Assembly (NCBI GenBank): GCA_018607545.1
Contig: JABBBF010000129.1
Span: forward strand, 1-12,901
DNA from: SAR92 clade bacterium
GTDB taxonomy: Bacteria; Pseudomonadota; Gammaproteobacteria; Pseudomonadales; Porticoccaceae
Direction of reading: 5' to 3'
Length of the DNA: 12,901 nt
Shown: one piece after another, positions 8,401 through 12,901 of the stretch
How positions within the stretch are numbered: position 1 is the first letter of the stretch
How the letters are laid out: each line of letters opens with the position of its first letter
Position numbers and translations under genes: made by a program
The notes under the pieces: generated by a model
The model's input: the letters and a program-made list of their open reading frames with translations, nothing else
Database searches by the model: none
Told to the model about the DNA's origin: nothing

Positions 8401-8536
8401 TGAAGGCCGATTGCAGGCTATTTTCAATCTCGCCAACAAGCCATTCAAGACCGGTAAAGGTTTTTACATTTTTTACCTGTAATTTCTTTTCATGAATATT
8501 TTCTTCATGAACCCTTTTTCCATGAACACTGCTCAT
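2471..8536 (-). CDS. chpA: ChpA, multi-Hpt hybrid CheA-type histidine kinase/response regulator
   Basis: A 2021-residue cytoplasmic kinase, the core of the Pil-Chp array. Residues 1-560 form a FimL-like N-terminal part with an Hpt-type module (His69 in HLHQIAGSF) and two His-less modules (Leu375 and Gln498 at the equivalent positions). Canonical Hpt domains follow with HTLKGS/T/G motifs at His685, His898 and His1278. They are separated by acidic Glu/Pro/Gln-rich linkers at about 765-855 and 1105-1225 and a further helical module near 1000-1105. The kinase part has a dimerisation region (about 1402-1545), an ATPase with N box HMIRNAVDHGIE (1596-1607), G1 DDGRG (1640-1644), F box HPGFSTS (1677-1683) and G2 GRGVG (1691-1695), a CheW-like domain (about 1728-1866), and a C-terminal receiver with Asp1906/1907, phospho-acceptor Asp1950, Thr1980 and Lys2002. 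P. aeruginosa ChpA is longer (about 2470 residues). Start ATG overlaps the pilK stop (ATGA) behind GGGAGAGG. The reading frame is intact. Confidence 0.96.
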   Translation of the reverse strand: MSSVHGKRVHEENIHEKKLQVKNVKTFTGLEWLVGEIENSLQSAFNELEAFTENNSDETKIRFCLGHLHQIAGSFKILQCEGCILLVEEMEALTQRILDKKISNINEACEILVQAIIKLPIYLRQILSSREDRPEALIILLNDLRAAQGMALVSESILFSPDLTAVKHVSLPETNINPTAMADLIKRLRQVYQLSLIKLIKGEEKSKNCANLIKVLQRIQELSRGSWREDLWRIARQILGLVSSREVNFSIALKKLFRALDSQLKMQAKEAISGESCGVDSGLLKNLLYYLTTVEPSTEELKAIWADYSLAEAFPSGEVNPEGGRLMPQYDPLVVRALVSAIEGELANVRSALERFSLEGGLSADDVRDSLPILLSMADSLALVGQGKLRDAISKIEQKLRQIFTADGCGINDVDVINTVQSLTEVELALNAWAARPDKFSGSVDLGSQQNQFEYNSATHALLAESRTGIERIKEAVVEFINSQWDLQLLSQLPTMFQELQGALNIIGLTRAAAVIDGCLKYVQEVLINQGRAVEWHALDTFADAITIVEYYLEQFNGDTTGQQEDVLAAAEESILTLLEGRSAEPKIEVDRELHAEPEEILEELVELQDIHNSDKTEISIDTDDQHQESAPPYSNDSEGVDDEIVEIFIEEAEEVLESLNSLFPLWRDQPQSKDQLADIRRAFHTLKGSGRMVGAEDIGELAWAIEDMLNRVLDGRISCSEAMVELAEQCIQRMPLLITAFAEKRPTPSVEISQQIIASAGRLAKGEALEPLPDSRELPDTASEVETSEPEPRETADEQIDSPAVLAEEAEIEEAEPEAEEEISDALEEAEPDEAEPDSEDLQQGVSEEEEHEAILLEIFVNEAQGHLKTIDDFVAATRSMAPLYKAPPLSLQRALHTLKGTAEMADFFALSELVAPLEEFIKELHHHHICLDEDIVHLVEDAAAFFRSTLTSMTGGDAGPKEGLPMFRARLAELREKAVGHLLNRGDSEGSGKDFSAVKKLMAEGLLSLQNYPQLYAHLQQQTAPPRVVYYELLSDLNEIGSKLKDAEIEPILQLSALMAEVYQLLQGLGQVPSRQVIEVMQDNHETLLNLFDMLAADQDLNALQETQKHELLALKDQLAEQLAEKEKRDLEKLKEEQLRKDEELTEASREPEQLEPEQEEQPGQKLEEQESKEQEPEERLAEDQLPEFIPPESDAGQEPAEPMTEKGQTPEQKPDRQSTDELSTTLIATDLDVEIVGVFVEEADDIISSIEESVLAWQSDPLQVELADRIKRDLHTLKGGARMAGFNSLGQRAHAIESLIDETKKHNKKFFKAIVSEQERLVGAYEIVRQIARGGDIKALRQKMEEFENQAEKQQPDSNAIEAHGAAPEAGPLVRVKPAGDQGSAASQGAAAQSFSVKGEIKEVVRIGAEVLDTLVNLSGENIIFRGRIEEQVSEFNQFLDEMDATVLRLQEQVRRLGTETEAQIDYRREQIEASGEADSFDPLEMDRYSHLQQLTGSLMESASDLHDLKETLNEKLIGTETLLLHQSRINTDLQEGLMKTRMVPFARIVPRLRRIVRQVGLELGKKVELRMDNIHGEMDRSVLDRMVAPLEHMIRNAVDHGIESEQQRTEAGKPATGSIAITTYRQGGDIVIHLADDGRGLDVDRIRQIAIEKELMSADAALSEHEIAQFIFHPGFSTSDAVSQISGRGVGLDVVNSEVRQCGGTVDIETSAGRGAQFTIVLPFTLSVNRALMINVTGDHYALSLNSIDGVHFMSSNAIEEAMQGGGVISYAGSQYELCYLGTLLNAEISRRSDNLDADAALVLFHSDNRRFAVQVDEIVGTREIVVKTLGPQFSGVPGLGGATILSDGQVVVIIDLNELARVACADLPSISQTDQQALESAQSSTQGISSIGLSPAILVVDDSVTVRKVTSRILRRQGYRVLTAKDGIEALKSMQEEIPAVILLDIEMPRMDGFEVATRVRASQDLKHIPIVMITSRTGEKHRHRAMELGVDQYMGKPYQEEQLLKTLNQLLTVGS
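4862..5224 (-). repeat. Glu/Gln-rich low-complexity linker of ChpA
   Basis: Residues about 1105-1225 of ChpA form a highly charged stretch, first a likely coiled coil (rich in Leu, Glu and Lys, about 1107-1148) and then Glu/Gln/Pro repeats such as EPEQLEPEQ. At the DNA level the 12-mer CTGCTCCGGCTC occurs twice on the plus strand at 5054-5065 and 5069-5080, offset by exactly 15 bases, which suggests growth by in-frame duplication. It probably acts as a flexible or extended spacer between Hpt modules. Confidence 0.65.
5972..6244 (-). repeat. Acidic linker of ChpA with 45-base repeat
   Basis: Residues about 765-855 of ChpA are dominated by Glu, Asp, Ala and Pro and separate the Hpt domains around His685 and His898. 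The 14-mer GGCTCTGCTTCCTC (plus strand) occurs at 6039-6052 and again at 6084-6097, 45 bases apart and in frame, giving EEAEP at 814-818 and 829-833. This looks like a decayed internal duplication. The segment is likely disordered and has no recognisable fold. Confidence 0.65.
8483..8527 (-). repeat. Three-copy 15-base tandem repeat at the start of chpA
   Basis: Reading the minus strand, codons 4-18 of chpA consist of three adjacent 15-base units: GTTCATGGAAAAAGG, GTTCATGAAGAAAAT and ATTCATGAAAAGAAA. They encode VHGKR, VHEEN and IHEKK. Units 1 and 2 share the first seven bases and all three share TTCATG at the same offset. The repeat precedes the first conserved residues (GLEWLVGEIE at 29-38) and keeps the frame. 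It adds a short polar N-terminal extension of unknown use. Confidence 0.8.
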
Positions 8537-9435
8537 CGAGCCTCTCCCTGTTCAACAGTCTTATCCCTGATATAGGCCTGAATATTACGCTGGGCAACTC
8601 GAGTAAATCCGCTCGGCAACCAGTTGCTCAGTTCACCCAACCCCAGCATAAGGCAACCTCGATGATCCAGATGGTTGCTCAGCTGACCAATAATCTCTCG
8701 ACGCTTCCAGCGACGGAAATAAACCAACATATTCTGACAGTAGATCATATGCATTTTGCGTCTTATAAGAGGCGATCCATCAGTCAATATATTGCTCTTT
8801 AAAAAACATACTCGGCGGCGCAAATCCGCTTTTACACGCCATAGCCCACTACCAACCGGATCGAAATAAGCGCTGTTGACAGGCTTGTCTATCACTGCCA
8901 TTTTACTTTCGCGGTAGATTCCTCGGCGCGCTTGAAAAATCGCCTCGCGGCTTATATCTGTGCCAATAATTCCATAGCGCGGCTCCTGGCCCTCGGCCTC
9001 CATCGCCTGCTCAACTGTGATCGCCAGCGAGTAAGCCTCTTCGCCGGTTGAGCACCCCAGACTCCATATCCACAGTGGTCCAGTAAAAGACTTCGCCCTG
9101 ACTGCATCCCTGACCCAGGCATGCACATAATCCATAGAAGGACGGTGGCGAAAAAAACTGGTTTCTTTAACCAGCAGGCTGTCGATAAGGCCACTCCACT
9201 CCTGAGCGCCTTTGGCTATATCCAGAGCATCGCTCATATACTGATCAATATCCCGAGAATCCAGCGCCTTCATTCTGCGTTCGAGCAATAGCGCCAGCGC
9301 TCTTTCACGATCCGGCGTAATTTGCACGCCAGTGCGCTCTTCGATAGTCGCTTTCCAGACATCGAAGTAACCGAAATCGCTATTCTGGCTGATTGGATTC
9401 TCCATTCTGTAAAGCGCCGGCAACTCTATATTCAC
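8533..9435 (-). CDS. pilK: PilK, CheR-type chemoreceptor glutamate methyltransferase
   Basis: A 300-residue S-adenosylmethionine-dependent methyltransferase expected to methylate glutamates of PilJ during adaptation. The CheR N-terminal helical region includes LLVKETSFFRH (87-97), equivalent to the conserved NET-FFR segment. The SAM-binding loop is WSLGCSTGEEAYSLA (124-138), the acidic ribose-binding stretch IGTDISREAI (157-166), and the conserved YCQNMLVYF (232-240) corresponds to CRNVLIYF of CheR. No TPR or other C-terminal extension is present. The start is uncertain. The longest frame begins with GTG at 9435, 7 bases after the pilJ stop, with AGG 6 bases upstream; an ATG at codon 11 (9405) has a poorer ribosome-binding site. 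I prefer the GTG. The gene end overlaps the chpA start as ATGA. The length is close to that of P. aeruginosa PilK. Confidence 0.93.
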   Translation of the reverse strand: MNIELPALYRMENPISQNSDFGYFDVWKATIEERTGVQITPDRERALALLLERRMKALDSRDIDQYMSDALDIAKGAQEWSGLIDSLLVKETSFFRHRPSMDYVHAWVRDAVRAKSFTGPLWIWSLGCSTGEEAYSLAITVEQAMEAEGQEPRYGIIGTDISREAIFQARRGIYRESKMAVIDKPVNSAYFDPVGSGLWRVKADLRRRVCFLKSNILTDGSPLIRRKMHMIYCQNMLVYFRRWKRREIIGQLSNHLDHRGCLMLGLGELSNWLPSGFTRVAQRNIQAYIRDKTVEQGEAR

Positions 9436-9442
9436 TAATTAC

Positions 9443-11782
9443 CTAGTTGCGCTCGTCCTCGGTCAGCATGGCTTCAATTTCTGCCTCAAATTCTTCGAGG
9501 TTCTCAAGCTCTACTTCCTCGTCAACCTCTAGGTCTTCATCAAGCTCTTCAACTAATTCTTGCTCAGGGTGAGCGCTCTCTGGCGATACAAAACCGAAGT
9601 CGGGCATCTCACTTTTATCCTGGATAAAGGTTTGTTCGCTGTCGTCGGATTCTTCAAACTCGTCGGCATGGTTATTTTCCGGCGCCTCCGCCACAGCAAA
9701 TAAATTGCCCAGAGATCCATCATCCAAATCGCTCAGTGCATCCGGTTCATTGCTAGCGACAATTTCTTCGTCAGTATTTTTGCCGGGGAGAATAAAGCCA
9801 CTGACCGAGTCTTTCATTTCAACGGCCATGTCAGCCAACTCACCAATTGAGTTCGCTGTATCGTTGGTTCCGGAAAGGGTTTGCGAGGTAATTTCCTGAA
9901 TAACATTCATCGTGTTGGAAATATGTGCGGAGGTGGTGGCCTGATGTTTTGCCGCCTCGGAAATATCCTGAATCAACTCTGCCAGATTGGTGGATACAGT
10001 TTCAATTTCTTCCAGAGCAGTACCTGCACTGTTGGCAAGTTCGGCACCTTTAACAACCTCTGCGGTTGTTTGCTCCATCGAACTCACCGCTTCGTTAGTA
10101 TCGGTCTGAATGGTTTTTACCAATCCGGCAATCTGTTTGGTCGCTGTTGCCGAGCGCTCGGCAAGTCGCTGAACCTCATCCGCTACAACCGCAAAACCGC
10201 GACCGGCTTCACCGGCCATGGCCGCCTGAATTGCCGCGTTAAGAGCGAGAATGTTGGTCTGGTCGGCAATCTCGTTAATCAGCGAAACTATATCGCCGAT
10301 CTCCTGGGAACTCTCGCCCAGACGCTTAATTCGCTTTGCGGTGTCCTGAATCTGCTCGCGAATTGTGTCCATGCCGTCGATGGTGTTGCGCACCAATAAT
10401 GCACCATTTTTTGCGATGGATACCGAACGCTCTGCCACCGCCGCCGACTCAGCTGAGTTTGAGGAAACCTGATCGATAGTTATTGCCATTTCATTAATCG
10501 CCGCTGATGCGCCAGCAATCTCCTGAGCCTGATGCTCGGCACTCTGGGCCAGCTGCAGCGATGTCGCCCGCGTTGCATCAGCAGAACCTGTTACCTTAGC
10601 CGATGAGCTGGCGACGTTTTCTACCAGGCTTCTCAACTCGGCAATTGCAAAGTTAATCGAGTCGGCAATTGTTCCGGTAAAGTCTTCTGTCACCGTTGCC
10701 TCGACAGTTAAATCACCATCTGCCAGATCAGAAATATCGTCGAGCAGACGCAGTATTGACTGCTGGTTTTTATCTTTGATCTGCTCGGATGCAAGCAGGT
10801 TGCGTCTCGTCGTCTTGATGTTAATAAAACCCAATATAATCAATGCGGCAAAAAATCCGGCCACTGCCATCAGAGTAGTGAGGTTGTTAAAGATTCGTTT
10901 ATCAGAGGTATTCAGATCCGCTACGGTATTGTCCAAGGTATCAAATTTTGTCAGTAATACCGGCACGTCACCAAGCAGCGTTGCAGCCGAATTGTGCGCG
11001 ACGGAAAGATCATCTGCAGATTCATAGATACGGTCGATATCATTGGCAACCACATCAAAAGACGCCTGGATTTGATCAATGCTGGCGAGCGCCTCTTTAT
11101 CAGTGACCTTGGTGATACCGAGAATAAAGTTGCCATTTTTCATTGAATCCAATGTATCGCGAAATACATTGGAATCACTTTTAAACTGGTCGGCAGCTAC
11201 ATTGGCATCGCTACTCGCGGAGATCATCTTGTCAATATTTCGACCGATTCGCTCAACGAGCCACAACTGTTCCTGGGCAATAGCAATCTGTCCGGCGGGT
11301 GCCGACTGGGCAATCAGCACATCCACCACTTGGCCGGAGTTATCCTGCAGAAGCGGTAATTTTGCATTGAGTTCGCGGGCAACTCTCGAGACAAACCGAA
11401 CCGTTTCACGGTTGTCTGCCAACAGCTGCAATTTGTCACTTACCGCGCCCCAGCTATCCGCCACGGACTGAATCTGTGGACGGGAGATCTCGCCCTGATC
11501 ATAGAGACGTTTTCGCAGCGCACTCCAGGCCTGGGTCATCTGGCTGTTGAGGTTGCTGAGGACCTCGAAAGCATTTTCATTAGCGGCACTGGCATCTTCT
11601 GCCAGCTGGGTAATTCGCAGTGCATTGACTCGCAGGTTTGCAATACTTTGAATATTGCTCTGGTCGTTTTTAGCCTGGCTGCTAACTTCTACGGCGCTGT
11701 AGGCGCCGACCAGTATGCAGGCAATACCCAAGACAATTATTAAAGTGCGGAACGGCGATCCTTTCCCGATATTTTCTTTCAT
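9443..11782 (-). CDS. pilJ: PilJ, methyl-accepting chemoreceptor of the Pil-Chp system
   Basis: A 779-residue inner-membrane receptor. A first membrane segment (about 12-31) is followed by a periplasmic helical sensor region (about 35-298) of the PilJ/NarX-like type, a second membrane segment (about 300-321), a HAMP-like linker (about 323-380) and a long cytoplasmic signalling coiled coil. The hairpin tip reads [21 protein letters not shown] (504-524), followed by [19 protein letters not shown] (525-543), which interacts with PilI/ChpC and ChpA. In P. aeruginosa PilJ senses pilus-related surface contact. After SGFILPG (661-667) comes a roughly 112-residue strongly acidic tail not expected in PilJ (P. 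aeruginosa protein about 682 residues). Start choice: the frame opens at ATG 11857 inside pilI, but ATG 11782 has a perfect GGAGG 5 bases upstream and places the membrane segment at the N-terminus as in other PilJ proteins. It lies 61 bases after pilI and 7 before pilK. Confidence 0.95.
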   Translation of the reverse strand: MKENIGKGSPFRTLIIVLGIACILVGAYSAVEVSSQAKNDQSNIQSIANLRVNALRITQLAEDASAANENAFEVLSNLNSQMTQAWSALRKRLYDQGEISRPQIQSVADSWGAVSDKLQLLADNRETVRFVSRVARELNAKLPLLQDNSGQVVDVLIAQSAPAGQIAIAQEQLWLVERIGRNIDKMISASSDANVAADQFKSDSNVFRDTLDSMKNGNFILGITKVTDKEALASIDQIQASFDVVANDIDRIYESADDLSVAHNSAATLLGDVPVLLTKFDTLDNTVADLNTSDKRIFNNLTTLMAVAGFFAALIILGFINIKTTRRNLLASEQIKDKNQQSILRLLDDISDLADGDLTVEATVTEDFTGTIADSINFAIAELRSLVENVASSSAKVTGSADATRATSLQLAQSAEHQAQEIAGASAAINEMAITIDQVSSNSAESAAVAERSVSIAKNGALLVRNTIDGMDTIREQIQDTAKRIKRLGESSQEIGDIVSLINEIADQTNILALNAAIQAAMAGEAGRGFAVVADEVQRLAERSATATKQIAGLVKTIQTDTNEAVSSMEQTTAEVVKGAELANSAGTALEEIETVSTNLAELIQDISEAAKHQATTSAHISNTMNVIQEITSQTLSGTNDTANSIGELADMAVEMKDSVSGFILPGKNTDEEIVASNEPDALSDLDDGSLGNLFAVAEAPENNHADEFEESDDSEQTFIQDKSEMPDFGFVSPESAHPEQELVEELDEDLEVDEEVELENLEEFEAEIEAMLTEDERN

Positions 11783-11787
11783 GTAAT

Positions 11788-11792
11788 CCTCC
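11788..11792 (-). promoter_or_regulatory. Ribosome-binding site deciding the pilJ start
   Basis: GGAGG on the minus strand sits 5 bases before the ATG at 11782. It favours that start over the upstream in-frame ATG at 11857, which lies inside the end of pilI. Confidence 0.8.
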
Positions 11793-11843
11793 AAATTGAT
11801 TCTGCATTGCTTTTTTAGTGGAGCGTTGCGGCACTCAACTTCT

Positions 11844-12371
11844 CTACACCGAAACACTCAAAAACTGACCGTCCTCAATCAGTTTGTGGGCGCAAAAAAG
11901 TGGTAATTCTCTATTTTCTTCTCTAAAACTACCGTCGATAAAATGAACCAGAGGCCCGTTATTGCGGGCCTCTTTATACTGATCTACTGCCAGCGATTTA
12001 ATCCCCTGAACCGCGTCGACAATCAGACCGACATAGGTGCCATCCATATCCAGCACCAGTACCCGCCTATCCCTGACCGAACCGGCCAGCGAGCCGCCGA
12101 GGAAATCAGCGAGGTCGATAATCGGCAGCAGTCGTCCACGCACATTCGCCAGTCCACGAATCCAGGATTTAACTCTGGGCAACTTGGTGCATTCAGGAAC
12201 ATCCAACACTTCGCTCAGTTCGTTGAGGGGAATAACATAGTCGTCGCCGAGCACAGAAAAGCCGACCAGCTTGCGGGTCTCAACAATTTGCTTCTGTGCC
12301 GGCAGGCCGAAGCTGGACTGCCCAAAACGGCTGACAACGCTGCTGATTGCTGAGAATATATCCTTGGTCAC
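11844..12371 (-). CDS. pilI: PilI, CheW-like adaptor
   Basis: A 175-residue CheW-family protein that couples the receptor PilJ to the kinase ChpA. The first 33 residues are an N-terminal extension, followed by the CheW fold starting at [20 protein letters not shown] (35-54). The interaction core [18 protein letters not shown] (70-87) matches the CheW consensus with Gly73, Arg78-Gly79, Pro83 and Asp86. The end of the domain is FLSVSV. The start is a GTG at 12371, 11 bases after the pilH stop, with G-rich stretches (AGGGG, GGGG) just upstream. The first in-frame ATG codon is near residue 109, so a later start would destroy the domain. Length is close to P. aeruginosa PilI (about 178). The stop at 11844 is followed by a 61-base spacer before pilJ with no terminator-like hairpin and T run. 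Confidence 0.94.
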   Translation of the reverse strand: MTKDIFSAISSVVSRFGQSSFGLPAQKQIVETRKLVGFSVLGDDYVIPLNELSEVLDVPECTKLPRVKSWIRGLANVRGRLLPIIDLADFLGGSLAGSVRDRRVLVLDMDGTYVGLIVDAVQGIKSLAVDQYKEARNNGPLVHFIDGSFREENRELPLFCAHKLIEDGQFLSVSV

Positions 12372-12382
12372 TGCCCCGACCC

Positions 12383-12745
12383 CTAGTTCAGCACAGCGCT
12401 GATAGCCGACACTAACTGCTTCTCGTCAATCGGCTTTACCAGATACCCTTTGGCGCCCTGGCGCTCACCCCAAACCTGATCGGCCTGCTGGTTCTTCGCG
12501 GTGACAATAATGACCGGGATATGCTTGGTCTCTTTACTTCGGCTCAGCTGGCGAGTGGCCTGAAAGCCATTCAGCCCCGGCATAACTATATCCATCAACA
12601 CCACATCTGGCTGCTCGTCTTTTGCCAGATTAACGCCCTGCTCACCAGATTCGGCAGAGAGAACGGAAAATCCATTGCGCTCAAGAATATTTGTCAATTT
12701 ATATGTCTCTGTGGGGGAGTCATCCACAATCAATATTTTTGCCAT
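12383..12745 (-). CDS. pilH: PilH, CheY-type response regulator
   Basis: A 120-residue stand-alone receiver domain with no output domain. The acidic pocket is Asp8-Asp9, the phospho-acceptor Asp52 lies in VVLMDIVMPGLNGFQATRQL (48-67), and the switch residues are Thr82 and Lys104. The segments ILIVDDSPTE, MPGLNGFQATRQL, IPVIIVTAK and VWGERQGAKGYLVKP are very close to P. aeruginosa PilH as I remember it, which makes the orthology call firm. In that organism PilH is phosphorylated by ChpA and modulates signalling through PilG, affecting pilus retraction and cAMP. ATG at 12745 is preceded by GAGG about 7 bases upstream. It follows pilG after 27 bases and precedes pilI by 11, consistent with one transcript. 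Confidence 0.96.
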   Translation of the reverse strand: MAKILIVDDSPTETYKLTNILERNGFSVLSAESGEQGVNLAKDEQPDVVLMDIVMPGLNGFQATRQLSRSKETKHIPVIIVTAKNQQADQVWGERQGAKGYLVKPIDEKQLVSAISAVLN

Positions 12746-12772
12746 GATCCAACCTCTAAGTCCTTTTTAGTT

Positions 12773-12901
12773 TTAAATAAATTTGTCCAACACATCGAGT
12801 AGCTCTGCCCGACCAAATGGTTTTGTAAGATAGTCGTCCGCACCAACAATACGCCCCTTGGCCTTGTCGAAAAGGCCATCTTTACTTGAGAGCATAATGA
12901 C
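12773..12901 (-). CDS. pilG: PilG, CheY-type response regulator, C-terminal fragment
   Basis: Only the last 42 codons before a TAA stop are in the window; the gene continues past the right edge. The visible part begins VIMLSSKDGLFDKAKGRIVG and contains the receiver's switch residue (Ser in LSSKDG) and conserved lysine (YLTKPF), then a final helix LLDVLDKFI. The SSKDG-FDKAKGRIVG segment is characteristic of PilG rather than PilH. The phospho-acceptor aspartate is outside the window. PilG is the main output regulator of the pathway in P. aeruginosa, promoting pilus extension and adenylate cyclase activation. Any operon promoter should be sought upstream of this gene. Confidence 0.92.
   Translation of the reverse strand, partial: VIMLSSKDGLFDKAKGRIVGADDYLTKPFGRAELLDVLDKFI

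Noticed and set aside
9881..10399. Plus-strand 172-codon open frame opposite pilJ
   Set aside because: Antisense to the highly conserved receptor signalling tip; Cys/Gly/Leu/Asn-rich translation typical of a reversed coiled-coil gene.
11783..11843. Hairpin GAGTG/CGCTC in the pilI-pilJ spacer as a terminator
   Set aside because: Only five pairs including a wobble and followed by A residues rather than T on the transcribed strand, in the middle of an otherwise continuous operon.
11783..11857. Upstream 25-codon extension of pilJ starting inside pilI
   Set aside because: It would put a Cys- and Arg-rich stretch before the first membrane segment and lacks a good ribosome-binding site, while ATG 11782 has GGAGG at ideal spacing.
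1..12901. CRISPR array, tRNA/rRNA, insertion sequence, prophage or toxin-antitoxin genes
   Set aside because: Almost every base is occupied by the nine genes described; no regularly spaced repeats, transposase motifs, terminal inverted repeats or structured RNA signatures were seen.

Overview
The window is an almost complete Pil-Chp chemosensory cluster from what looks like a gammaproteobacterium of moderate base composition (roughly half G+C by eye). All genes read on the minus strand. Read in the direction of transcription (right to left) the order is pilG (3' end only), pilH, pilI, pilJ, pilK, chpA, chpB, chpC, followed by the 5' three quarters of an AlkK/FadD-type fatty acyl-CoA ligase. 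The first eight genes match the order known from Pseudomonas aeruginosa, where the system controls type IV pilus twitching motility and surface-dependent cAMP signalling. The close residue-level resemblance of PilG and PilH to the Pseudomonas proteins supports a Gammaproteobacteria assignment. A marine or Cellvibrionales-like host is only a guess.

Layout: bases 1-1230 hold the acyl-CoA ligase (410 codons, cut by the window edge). Bases 1231-1361 are the only sizeable intergenic gap, with an RBS and a small inverted repeat. Bases 1362-8536 hold chpC, chpB and the 2021-residue hybrid kinase ChpA. Bases 8533-9435 hold the CheR-type methyltransferase PilK, 9443-11782 the receptor PilJ, 11844-12371 the adaptor PilI, 12383-12745 the response regulator PilH, and 12773-12901 the C-terminal 42 residues of PilG. 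Gaps in the chemosensory block are 61 bases or less, and two junctions are ATGA overlaps, so one long polycistronic unit is likely. Its promoter would lie beyond the right edge.

How the parts should work together (from the known family): PilJ senses a periplasmic or membrane signal and is coupled through the CheW-like adaptors PilI and ChpC to the kinase ChpA. ChpA phosphorylates PilG and PilH through its Hpt domains. PilK methylates and ChpB demethylates PilJ for adaptation.

I did not find an undescribed system. What differs from the textbook version is in the details: a ChpA with four His-bearing Hpt-type sites and two or more His-less modules, a three-copy 15-base tandem repeat at the start of chpA, a long acidic tail on PilJ, a ChpB that is only the catalytic methylesterase domain, and a fatty acyl-CoA ligase immediately downstream of chpC.
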